Made by a program: the position numbers and the translations under genes. A DNA stretch of 64,000 nucleotides from Lichtheimia corymbifera B2541 (taxonomy: Eukaryota > Mucoromycota > Mucoromycetes > Mucorales > Lichtheimiaceae). Shown in pieces: positions 12,336 to 23,398 of the stretch. The stretch is from the NCBI GenBank assembly GCA_000697475.1, contig JNEU01001167.1, positions 1 through 64,000 of the forward strand. The letters are read 5' to 3'. Position 1 is the stretch's first letter, and each line of letters begins with the position of its first letter. The notes beneath the pieces were generated by a model. It was not told the origin of the DNA and did not search any database. It saw nothing but the letters and a program-made list of their open reading frames with translations.

Positions 12336-12969
12336 TTATAGCTCTTCGTTACCATTCCCAGCAGCACTCTTTATGATCACATAAATACCCACGCCCACCA
12401 TGCATATAAAACCATGTTTGTTGTCGCCACACATCTTCTCTTCCCTTTGGTTGCTGACACTTTCAAAGCCCAAATTGACAGGAGTATCATGACGTGAATC
12501 CATGTTCTCGATTGTGATGACCTTTACACCCCTCATTGCTGTCATTGTGATGTTTAGCTCTTTTATTAAGGTAAAGCAAAAGCCAACCTACAAGACAAGA
12601 TGAAGCTTGCCTGTAAGAATGTCCGAGGGAAGAAGAAAAAGGGATCAGGGATCGACGTTGACTTGAAAACTTTGTTGTATGCTGAAGCGAATGCAGTTTG
12701 AGCCCCTTTGGCTATCATCATCCATGTTGCAGTCACTTGTATCTAGCATGACAAGAAACATTGGTGAGATCGACTTGGGGTATACGTTACTGATCACACT
12801 TGACCCAATCCAACACGGTATACAATTCATCACCTCCTGTATAAAGGATCCATCTTGAGAAGACGTAGTTTCTAAAAAGGCACCATGCATAGTAAATTTT
12901 CTCGTCCCCAGTGGTAAAGCAGTAAGACGCCAAGGTGGAGGCGGGGGTGGGTATGGGATTAAGTCGCAT
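12336..12969 (-). CDS. Possible small spliced gene, unknown function
   Basis: Three open segments on the minus strand could join in frame: 12969 back to a donor near 12788 (ending DELYTVLDWVKCD), a middle piece with CNMDDDSQRGSNCIRFSIQQ, and a last piece starting after the TAG near 12590 (VGFCFTLIKELNITMTAMRG) and ending at 12336. The product would be roughly 170 residues with alternating hydrophobic strands and several Cys. The joins use weaker donors (GTAACG, GTCAAC), so this may be a decayed gene or chance frames. No family is recognised. Confidence 0.22.
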
Positions 12970-13850
12970 TGTTATGCATGCGCTGTTGTGTAACCTTTAA
13001 CTGGTCAAGGGAACAACACTGATGGTGTCACCTTGGTCGGGAAACAAAGATGGTGAAAGAAAACAAGGCCCCTTGATGGTTCTCTTTGATCTTGTGAACA
13101 GTCGAAAATGATGAATAAAGGAATACAATGAGCATTCTCACATACATTGTCGCTACACGTGGACAAATTGTGTGTTCACTCACTCGGCGCCTTACCGCTC
13201 ATTATGCCGATGACCGCTTTTGTTATGTTTGGTGCACAGCTACTTGCCATATATGCATAATCAACAGCTATCACGCACACACAGCCATGATTGCCTCTTC
13301 TCTCTAATTGTATCGATACATGGAAGCAATCCCCATTTTCTTTTCACCAATTGGCAAAGCAATTAATCAATCCTCAGGTAATAGCAAACCATTGCTTTCA
13401 ACAAAGAAGTACGCATTACATAGATTCATTTGTAGCCCTCCTATATGATGGCGATGACTGCAAGCTGCCTTGTAAACGCCTGTCAATAGGGTTGTGCAGT
13501 TTCAGGCTCTAAAATTAAACTTTGGCGGTATGGTAGGCGCAATTGATTGTATAAGAGGAACCAAACAACGGCTATCTTCCCCCCTCCTCACTCCTGTTCT
13601 TCAACAGCATGTAATTTGATTCCTGAGTACTGTGACATAAAAGTTGACACACAATGCAACTCATGTATACGCCCCACTTTATCTCCACAAATTGATCATC
13701 AATGCAGGAAACCAGGCTTTTAGAGTAAACAACACATGGCGAGAAAAGGTAGATGTCTTATTTTTTTGGGAGAATGTTGGGTGATATGTATATATATATA
13801 AAGAGAAAGTGAAAGTGAAAGAGACTGAAAGATGCAGTTATTAAGGATGC
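12970..13850. other. Intergenic region, nothing recognised
   Basis: About 0.9 kb between the doubtful small gene and the 3' end of the LAMMER kinase. A purine-rich repeat (GAAAGTGAAAGTGAAAG, near 13805-13821) lies just downstream of the kinase stop codon. No gene or RNA was identified. Confidence 0.4.
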
Positions 13851-16111
13851 TTAGACGATTTCCCGACCGAACTCGTCGAAATCAATGTGAAAGAATCGAT
13901 GCCGTAATGCCTCCCTTGCTGTGATACGTTTGTTGGGATCATAGGTGAGCATTTTTTGCACCAGATCCAAAAAGGCGAGGTTGGTGCGTGTTCGTGGTAG
14001 AATGGTGCTTTTCAATGACTTTAGACTCTTGACGTACTTTTGGCTTTGAGGGGTCGTATCTGAGGCAGGATAGTTGAGCCGGCCATTTCTGAAATATTTC
14101 GATGCATCCGGACTATAAGAAATATGCATTAGCGATGTAAGGTCTCCTCCTCCTCCACCTCCGCCCAATGCGCGTCCAATACTTGCCTTGCGTTTTGAAC
14201 AAGTCGAGCGGGTATCTTTCCTAGAACCATTTCCATCATGGCAAGATGTTCAAGGTTGTCATGTGTTTGAAATAATGCCTCGCCTGTGAAAAATTCAACA
14301 AGAATGCAACCAATCGACCATACGTCACATGGATACGACCAACCTAATCCTATACAATGTCATCCCCCATCCATTAGCCAACCTTATCCATGGATATTAC
14401 CCCTCCTCCTTCCTGCTTACCAAGTATGATTTCTGGGGCCCGGTAATGTCGTGTTGAGACAACAGAGGAATGGTAATCATCCTCAAAAGTAGCCGATCCA
14501 AAGTCGATCAGAATGATCTCTGTGTCATGTAATACCCTTACTTTGCCATTCTATATAAAGCGATAAAGGGAGCACAAAACTTAGTGTGTGTGTTCCGCCC
14601 CCACATGTACATTCCTCTTTTTCTTACCTTGGTGCGGTTTGTAGGGACTTCGCTGTATTTATGATTCTTGAGTAGGATGTTTTCAGGTTTCAGATCGGTA
14701 TGAATGACTTTGAGCTCGTGGGTGACTAGGAAGAAAGGGCGTGTGTGTGTTAGAGGAATTGACATTTACCATCCATCCGTTTCCTATCACGTCCTGATAC
14801 TTACATGCAACGCTGGTAAGCAGCTGTTTGGCAAAATGCTGAATATGGCTAATGGGAAATGGTTCAAAGTGATTGGCCTTGAGAAAGTCAAACACCGATT
14901 GGTCTAGTAACTCAAACACCATGCACACATGGTTACAGTATTCGAACCAGTCAAGTAAATGGATGCATTGGCTATAAATGTAGAGTGGTGAGCAATCTAT
15001 GCAAATGGTTGAAATAGAAAGCAACATACTTAAAGTTGAGTGAATCACGGTCCTTGAGCGTGTCGAGAACGCGGATTTCTGTTTGGCTGGCTTCTTTGTA
15101 TTTTGGAATGGCTCGGATAATCTTGATAGCCACCGAACATCGCCGGACATGATCATAGCATTTGACTACTTTGCCATATGTACCCTGCCCCAATGTCTCG
15201 TGGATTTGGTCTAAACATGGGATGATGAGCTATCTCTTTGTCGGGAAAAATGATGATGATAGAGACTTACATCGATCCGTCAAAAAGTCACCCTGTCGAA
15301 CAATAAAATGCCCATCCTTATCAGCAAGTGATCGTGGTCGCTATATATAAAGACACAGAAATGTTAACATGTTATTCGGGACCATTTATAATCCAGCTCT
15401 TACCTCAAAAGTGGTGTTTGATGAAGTGATGTTGGTTGTGGTTGTGGTTGTGGAATTGGGTACCACGGCTGCTGCTGCCGCATCAGCTGCAGTAGTAGCA
15501 GTAGCAGTAGCAGTAGTAGTATTAGCGACTGTGCTTGTGGGATAATATGGCGATATGGGTGGTGCTGGAACACCTGTAACTATTGCATGCGGGATTATAT
15601 TCATGAGATCTCTTACTCTTATTCTCTCCTCATCACCACCACCACCCATATCACACACACTCACACTCACACATCCACCCAAGCCTCCTTTGCCTTTAAC
15701 GCGATTCTTTTCTTACTTACCAGGATTGTTCAGGGCGTTTAGAGTTGGTACTGGTTGTGGATAATGCCTCCGCCTTCGTTTGTTGGTGGCCATGAAATGA
15801 TTGTTATTGGGTATCGTACTGGTAGACATGGACTCGTTATTATTGTGAGGTGGTCGTTGCCGTTTGGACGAGGACCGAGGAGCCATAGTGGTGTTATTGA
15901 ACGCTGAAGGTGTGGGAGGTGCAGGGGCTGGCACCACAGTATAACTTGCATTGGCATGCGACTTGTTCGTTGTGGTTGTCGTCGCAGGCGCCTGATCGGG
16001 AGGTGGAGTATCCTCAATCACGATAATCTCTTTGGGGTAGCCATTCTTGTAAAACTCGGCTTCCCAGTTGGATCCACGGTTCCTTTTGGTGGATAGGATG
16101 GCACTGGTCAT
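13851..16111 (-). CDS. lkh1: LAMMER/CLK-family dual-specificity kinase (Kns1/Lkh1-like)
   Basis: Nuclear kinase of the CLK/LAMMER family, which phosphorylates SR-type splicing factors and other regulators. Nine exons: 15721-16111, 15404-15573, 15271-15340, 15030-15210, 14805-14971, 14628-14725, 14421-14550, 14187-14349 and 13851-14112, giving 543 residues. The N-terminus is basic and Thr/Ala/Pro-rich ([10 protein letters not shown], poly-Ala/Thr). The kinase domain begins after [20 protein letters not shown]. Motifs seen: [30 protein letters not shown] (typical LAMMER catalytic loop), [31 protein letters not shown] and [11 protein letters not shown]. The last is the LAMMER signature with Met where Arg is usual. 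The eighth intron has a GC donor (AAG|GCAAGT), required to keep frame into [13 protein letters not shown]. The protein is shorter than yeast homologues (about 690-740) because of a shorter N-terminus. Confidence 0.95.
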
Positions 16112-17975
16112 TACCGTTGCAAAGAAGAGAAAGGGTTGCGTGTCGACAAGCTGATATGTGTGTGAGTGGAGTGAGGTGAAAAGTGAAAGGGAAACAAGAA
16201 ACGTGGGAGGAGTGTGAGTGTGTGCGCAAAGAGAAAAGGGTTATGTGAGTGTGGTTTTAGGTGGAGTTATGCAGAACACAGGAAAAAAGAGAGACAACGA
16301 ACGATAAAAAAAGAGCGAGCAGAAAAACACACAAGCAATGATAGGATGAGTTTTTGTTAGGCGCTGTGAACGTTTGCAAAAAGGTAAATGACGTTACGTG
16401 AAGGAGAATTAAAATAATAGATAACAAGAGATCACAAAGCGTTTTGGAGGGAGGAGAGAGAAGGGAAAGGTTGGTTGTTGTAATGGGGCCCTCACTCTAT
16501 CTCGTTGGTTTCTGATTCACACTCTCTTTGTTACCGACCACCGACCCACTACACATATAAAACATACACACACACACACACACAGCACACCAATCTCCAT
16601 TTATGTCCTTGCACCCATCATCATCATCCAATCCCCGAGGATCCCGCTCTCTTTTCCATCATTGCCCATTGATTACTGGAAACCGTTGTTGTCATGAAAG
16701 GAAAGGCTATGGAGGTGCAAATAAACAATGCCGTCCTTTGTTATGCGTGATGCATGTCACTCTCTTTTTATCATCCATCTGCAAAATCTCCTCCTCACGA
16801 TATCCTTTAAATGTCTAACCACCACAACCACAAACCCACCAACTACTATCAAACCCCTTCTTGGAAAGTGGCCTCTCTCTTTCTTTTTTCTCCTGTTGTT
16901 TTATAGACCCCCAAATCCCTTCTTAATCACTCTCTCTCTCTCTCTCTCACACACACGGTCACGGACCATCCATTGAGCGTGCATCGGTGGGTGAACTTTT
17001 CATGCAAGCATTGGGCTTGTGCTGCTGGTGACTAAATTATGATGATGACAGCTACTACTGCTACGTAGTAGAATGAGCACCTGCTAGAGGGTCAGTCATT
17101 CTTGTCATGCGGATTTACCCGATAAGGTGCATCATGCTGGAATGATGGTAGTAGCCCATAATGGGTGGCTCGGGGAAGATCAATATATGGGAGAGTGTGT
17201 GTGTGTGTGTTAGCGGGGTGATGAGTGTTTTGGGGGACAATTTGTGGATCATTTATAATGATATCAAGCCGCTTTGTGTGTCAGAACCTCGGAATTCGAT
17301 GACGTTATGATTATCATTTTGTCGCTTGACACTGTGCATTTCCAGGCATTGTAAAAAGCAACGAAGTGAGAAGAGTAACAAGATCGTAACCAAACAGCAG
17401 CAGCACAAAGATAAGCATCGTGGCTGGCTGCTGCTGCAAGTTGCCTACGAATGGCTATTTGATCCGGCGTCACCTAGTCATCCGATTTCTTATTGGTGGT
17501 CAAGTAATGCACTGACAAAGCCCCCATGTGATCATTTGCCCTGGAAACGGCTGTTACGCTTTTCTCCATCCCTCCCCCAACAAAAAATTGACAACGTCCT
17601 TAGTATTGGTATCAGGATGAATAAAGTAAAAAAGATAACTTTGTGTTTTAATAGTGTTCAAAAATGCACGAATCTATACAATAGAATGGGGAATATGAAG
17701 CAGCTGCTGGGAAATGATGATATTAGAAAGGGGGGCATATTCATAGGGGAAGTACTAGTAAAAAGTGATGGAGAAGGTATTCATAGAATAAAAAACATAG
17801 ATACGAAAAAAAGAACATAGAATAATGGATGTGCGTGTGAGAGTGTGAGTGTGTGTTTTAGAGGATATTCATAAATGGATGATGAGGATGATGATGACGA
17901 TGAAATGGGAAACAATGATCAAGAAAAGCAAATACGATAAATGATGCAAAAGTGGGAGGAGGAGGAGGGTCGGCT
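16112..17975. other. Intergenic region with microsatellites
   Basis: About 1.9 kb without a supported gene. It holds an (AC)n tract near 16566-16584, a (CT)n tract near 16930-16950 and a GT tract near 17196-17210. A 164-codon open frame ending at 17820 shows no domain, lies antisense in the 3' flank of the zinc-finger gene and was not accepted. Confidence 0.5.
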
Positions 17976-18854
17976 TTACAGGTTGCGATAACGGCGTTTG
18001 CCAGCACACTTCATTGCTTGAATCTCGGGGCTCGTACGACATGCTTCTTCCATGCGCAAATGTCGTTTAAGAGCATCTGTGCGTGCAAATGCCTTTTTGC
18101 AGCACAAGCATGCATATGGTTTGGCTCCTGTATGCACACGTACATGTCGCTGAAGGTCATGCTTACGCTTAAAAGCACGAGAGCACATGGGGCAAGCAAA
18201 AGGTCGAGAATCATCATGCTGCATGGTGGTGGTGGTGTTGTTGGTTGTCGTTGTTCTTGAAGTAGCAATATCATTGGTAGTGGTAGTGGTAGCCACAACA
18301 GAAGAAGTTGTAGAATCGTGACATCCCAAATCGTGGGCAAAGCATTGGGTATCAATAGGTGATTCTGGAGGAGAGTATGGGGTATCGAATAACAATGATG
18401 TGGTAGTGGCGTCATATCGATGATGAAATGCCGTAAGTGGAGGAGGAGTTGGCAAATCATCCTGCATAGGAGGCGAATACGAGGACGTGAAAAAGTCAAA
18501 GCCGTCGTTGACAGGTGAAGGAACCGTACTGTGATCGGGTGAATAAAAAGGTGGGTATGTCAACGTATCACAATCCAAAGCCGGAGGAGGAACAATAGCC
18601 ATGCTTGCATCAATAGGCGAAGGCAATTGCTCAGGAACCGATGGTGACGAAGAGGACATAGGATACAAGCATGATGTAGTACCAGTAAGGTCCAATCCTA
18701 GCTCGTAGGTGTTATCCTCATTTACAGTGGCTGGGTAATGCTGTTGTGGTGCATTTTGCAGCATGAATGGATCCACCATATAGGCTGCAGTTGCTTCTTG
18801 GTGTTGTTGTTGTTGTTGCTCGTTGGCATAGTAGTCTTCTTGATAGTACATCAT
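17976..18854 (-). CDS. C2H2 zinc-finger transcription factor
   Basis: Single-exon gene of 292 residues. A Gln run near the N-terminus and a long Ser/Pro/Thr-rich region (many SPP/SPV/TPPP motifs, likely an activation region) precede two C-terminal zinc fingers at about residues 215-275. Finger 1 is classical: CPMCSRAFKRKHDLQRHVRVH. Finger 2, CLCCKKAFARTDALKRHLR, is followed by MEEAC, so its last ligand appears to be Cys (C2HC). A basic tail follows. Two C-terminal fingers after a disordered activation region recall Crz1/Prz1-type calcineurin-responsive factors, but no clear PxIxIT docking site is visible, so that link is tentative. The 4-kb upstream region is gene-free and could be regulatory. 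Confidence 0.85.
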   Translation of the reverse strand: MMYYQEDYYANEQQQQQHQEATAAYMVDPFMLQNAPQQHYPATVNEDNTYELGLDLTGTTSCLYPMSSSSPSVPEQLPSPIDASMAIVPPPALDCDTLTYPPFYSPDHSTVPSPVNDGFDFFTSSYSPPMQDDLPTPPPLTAFHHRYDATTTSLLFDTPYSPPESPIDTQCFAHDLGCHDSTTSSVVATTTTTNDIATSRTTTTNNTTTTMQHDDSRPFACPMCSRAFKRKHDLQRHVRVHTGAKPYACLCCKKAFARTDALKRHLRMEEACRTSPEIQAMKCAGKRRYRNL

Positions 18855-21800
18855 AGTAATATTTACGTGGGAGTTTTTTTGGGGGGAGAGGGTGAGTGGA
18901 TTAGATTGTGTGAGGTGAATGTGAAGCGTTGGTGTATTAATGCGTCAAGAGCACAGTTAAACAAAAAAGAAAATTGAATGGCAGGGGATCCTTATATATA
19001 GCAAAATAGGTGAGCGTATGATGGTACGGTCAACCATGGTACTACTCTCCTGCTCTAGCAGCAGCAGCAGCAGCACCGCTCTGTTGATCACATCGTGTGC
19101 TCCATGCTTCCCGTATATTTCTCCTTGTTTCTCTTTTTGGTTATGCACGCTTGTGTCTTTTTTGACAAGCATCACACTCTTTGCCGATCCGACAGGATAT
19201 GATATGATGATGATGATGAACCCATGTTGGTGTCACAAAGGGTGTGCGCACAAAATAGACAGCACGCTTGCTACACAACATGTCCATCACTCACAAAAAG
19301 GAAGCTGTCTACTAGCCTAAATGAGAGAGAGAATGAATCTATACACACGTACATCTCACTCTTTCTGGTACGTCCCTTGCGACTCAAATGTCGGCCAATT
19401 GATTGCTTATCCCCTTGCCCGTATCTTACTCAAATCTCTCTCCAACTCCAATGGGCTCTCCCTTCTACCCCTTCTCACATATACACCTATTCTCTTGCTG
19501 CACACACATACAATCAGGAGAGAATTGCAGCACTATTTTGACCCAAGTTACTGTTTCAAGGATGTCACTTGCTATTTGCGTGCTACGCGCGAAGATGAAA
19601 GAGAATAAACAATAGAATGGATGTGAATCATTATGGACTTTGCCTACTAAATTTGCAAACATTTGTTTCTTTGATCGTGTGTGGTGTCGGGATGCACGAA
19701 CCACGGCAATCCACCGGTAGGTTTCCGAGCATTTGGCAACTTGTGGTCAGTGTATAATGTTTATGTGTGTGTGCTCCGTGTGTGTGATGTTTGTCACACA
19801 CACAAGAGTACCACACGCGGTCTTACAATTACCAAATCCGTGTGTGTGCTTTGTAGTGTGTCTCCTATAACCTTCTTTTACATATCCCTTGTCGTATTTG
19901 CTGATCCCATGATGGCAATTGCTTAGCAGAGTCAATACAGCATAGAATGGTTATTACAGCGTGTGTCTTGAGACGACCCACAGCCTGCATGTCATGCATA
20001 TCATAATAATGTGCCTGTGGTAATAATCATTTACCATATACGTATCTCCAGCAACAATGGTGTGTGGGTCTGGCCATGCAAAGAAAAAGGAGCATTGATA
20101 CTCGGGAAAATGATGGTCGAATGTCAATATGAATAGGTTGGGGATGAACGATATGCAAGGGATGACTGACAAAGACAAGAGCGAGAGTGCTTTTTTCTCG
20201 CAAGTGCTGCAGGGGATGATCTTTACCATATTGAAGAGATTTCCATTATTAGGCTGCTAATGCTGCTTGTATTGCTTGTTACTTTTCTCGTCTGTCTCCC
20301 CCCTTTTCAACAAACAGCAGAAAGCGCACGGCCCCACATTCACACATTGAGCATGTGCCAGTGTAGAATTGGTGAGAGAGAGATACATCTCTTGGAATTT
20401 CCTTTATGCTCTTTTCCCTTATTGCATATTGTTAATTGGTATCATGCGTGGGGTGGCCCACTAGTTCCTCAATGACATTCGCATATGTATTGTGCGCGCG
20501 TATACTGTTCCCCCTTTTCATCGTTCGTGTTTCAATTCTCAACATGGAAGAAAACAATATAAAGTTATACTACTAACGCGACAACACAGATCCTATTGGT
20601 GGTAAGATGTGCTGTTAATTGAAGCCAATGTATAAAAACAGCGACCAAGGCATTCTATCCAATGCCTTTTTTCTGTAGACACCGAAAAAGGAGAAGGGAA
20701 AGAAGACGGATGATGAGCGATACGCACGCGTAAACATAATCCCAACCAACGAACGGTTAATAAGCTATTTTGATTGAGTTATTATCTTTCACGCTCCCAA
20801 CTTTTTGAACGCTTGCTGCCATGTGCACTTGGGATTTATCCTACCCACGCGCATGTCAGTCGCGCGTAACGGGTCGGAATGAACTATAAACTATAACCAT
20901 GGTCACTCTCTCTCCTTCAACCTTCATACATCGCCGATCGATAATACCGGTTGTTGAAAAAGACAATGAACGACATCATAGTATAGCCATCAAGCTTGTA
21001 AACTAGTAGTAACCATGCTAGCTATATGGATCAACCCTTTTGTCAATGATAAAGCTATTCGTATGACATGATCGACAAAGCTAAGCATGATGATGGTTAA
21101 GCATGTGGGTGTGATGATTGACGGGATTTTACTTTCCTAACGAAGCCAATATCGGAAATAGACGTGTTCCACCCGCATGGGTCATGCTTGTATCACCAGC
21201 ATGTTCTTTTCTCTTCTCTGCTGGCTAATGTTCTTGCATTGAGAACAAAAAAAGAACCCCCACTACAACCACCACCGCTAGCAACAGCAAGATAACGCGT
21301 ATCCTTTCTCACAGCTCAAATTGGGAATGACTAAGGGTGCGTGTGTGTGCGTGCGTGAAACTTTGTTTGAAAAAGATAACAGCCCCCAGGCACCATTATT
21401 CTTGTCCTCAGTTGGCATAGAGAGAGAGAGTAACTTTTTAGCTGTCAATCATACCAGAAACGTCAAACATAACAGGGTCGATTGACAGTGAGTGACCCTT
21501 TTTTTCGTCTTTCTTTTCGCTCTGCTAAAGCACAGGGATCATGTGGCTCCTCAACAGGATCAGTCGATAAATATGCATACTCCTAAGGAGCATTTTTTGA
21601 GAGTACATGTAGCCCATGGGGGTTGATGAATGATGATTGAAAGGGACAGGAGATTAAGATCATCAGTTGCCATCCCAAGGTTCAACCCAATTCCATCGTC
21701 ATCACCACTACTACAACCCGTCTTTTACCGATCTATTATCCTTCCCCGATTGTTTGCTTGGGTTAAATTAAGACGTACGCACGCAATTGCGTGCATCTTT

Positions 21801-22734
21801 ATTGACAGCAATGCAAGTGCGTATATTATTGTGGGATTCTCTTATGATGATAGCATAGCTACGTATCAAGATTCTTGGAATGTCACAGTACATACATACA
21901 TAGATGCCACCCAAATTCCAGCAAGCACCATTGTCTCCAATCTCCTTACTCTTTTTCTTGTATCTCTCCTTCCCCCACCCCTCCTCTTCATTCACATACA
22001 TACTCCTTTCTTTGAAGGGTGACGCGTCACCACCACCACCCCTATGATTGTGACAGTAATCTCCACACTCACGCACCACCCCTATTTTCATGCAAGCTTC
22101 TTGGGTGGCCTTCTTCTCGAAGACATCCAAACAAGGCAGCATGGTCATTGGTACATGATCCATCATTGTCATGATGTTTGTGACAGTCTAATTATGTTTG
22201 TATGCGATGATGATCCAATATGAGTGATAGCTCTCTGTTTCATGTAATAAAGAGACATGAGTAATGTTTAAGAAATTCAATGTTTATTTGATGACAGCAA
22301 GCTAAGATCGACGTTTTGACACCGTACGTTACCTATATGCACAATATCACGTTAGCATATCCATCATCCCTTTTGCATCATTGCCACTCCAAGGAGGAAG
22401 AGAGAAAGAGAGAGAGGGGAGGGTGAGGAAAAAAATGTCTGCTTCGTAACTAAGAAGACGGCCACGATGTAATGCAACATAGCTGCCGCCTTCAACTCTT
22501 TCAAAGCAACTTCATTCCAGTCGCAATACTCTAGAACAGAGCACCACAGTCGAAACGAAAAATTTGCTATTCCACGAGTGTAACGGAACATCTTCATATA
22601 AGAGTGAGCTCACAAGGAACTCGAAGACATACCTGACTTGACTACGTGGGTTTTAAAGGTAGGTAGGATTGGGAGGAGGGAGAGAAAAGGAAGGGCAGGA
22701 TAAAAGAAAAACAAAATGCTTACCTATCGCATTA

Positions 22735-22766
<32 letters not shown>

Positions 22767-22928
22767 TTATGAAAAGAAGCGTATCCAGGAGCAAAGATGC
22801 AAGCAAGACCCATTTTTTAAAGGCGGTAAAATTTTTTTGATGCCGCGATTGGATCCAAGCCTCCTTGGTTCGTCATAGGCTACGCTGCTGTTACCGCTAT
22901 CACCGCTATCACCGCTACTGTACTTGGT
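18855..22928. other. Long gene-free region
   Basis: About 4 kb with no supported gene. Short open frames (up to about 134 codons) lack motifs, overlap on both strands and are rich in CA/GT and CT repeats. Features seen: a CAG run near 19058-19075, GT/CA-rich DNA at 19750-19850, and a short TTACCGCTATCACCGC minisatellite near 22889-22922 that resembles the coding repeat of the nuclease-like gene at 41438-41505. Confidence 0.5.
22738..22766. repeat. (TAG)n microsatellite
   Basis: About nine to ten tandem copies of the trinucleotide AGT/TAG, in non-coding DNA. Confidence 0.9.
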
Positions 22929-23039
22929 GGTTTACTTCATTGATTCATGCAATCATATCATGCAACCCACCCGCATCGAGAATACAATGTGCTTGGAAAC
23001 ACGCATAGATATTTTCGCTCTTTTATTGTATAAGAACGT
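22929..23039 (+). repeat. Left flank repeat, copy 1
   Basis: About 110 bp starting GGTTTACTTCATTGATTCAT and ending near TATAAGAACGTC. It matches 39967-40087 with scattered differences, including the shared phrases ACCCGCATCGAGAATA, GCTTGGAAACAC and CTTTTATT. Confidence 0.8.
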
Positions 23040-23398
23040 CTCAAACACTATTTCATCCAATCTGCTTGCACTATCACTCTCTTAATTAAAATTGGGTTAT
23101 GCAGCTCGACCTTCTCCTACATCCAAATGTGATATGGAACCACTATTACCGTACACGTAGCTTGATCCACCTTCATTATTGGCCGTTGTCCCCGTGTGTA
23201 CCTTCCTAAAGGCAATCATTGACATCATCCATTTGTGCATAAACCTGTCAAGGACGTGCTTGTGAAACCACCACGTGCCTTTTCACTCAGCTCTCCACCT
23301 TTCCGTTTTCCGTTGATGCAGCCGACACCATACACTTGGAGAAAGTAACTCCAACACGCTACAGCATATGTAAAACATAAAGGTCCCTGTATCTCTAA
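23040..23398 (+). repeat. Left terminal inverted repeat of the long-TIR element
   Basis: Matches the reverse complement of 27547-27921 over its whole length. Shared stretches include TTAATTAAAATTGGGTTATG followed by CAGCTCGACC, then TTTCACTCAGCTCT, then CGACACCAT and GAGAAAG. A third, incomplete copy lies at 53446-53750. Confidence 0.8.

Noticed and set aside
17326..17820. 164-codon plus-strand open frame
   Set aside because: No ATG near its start, no recognisable motif, and it lies in the 3' flank of the opposite-strand zinc-finger gene.
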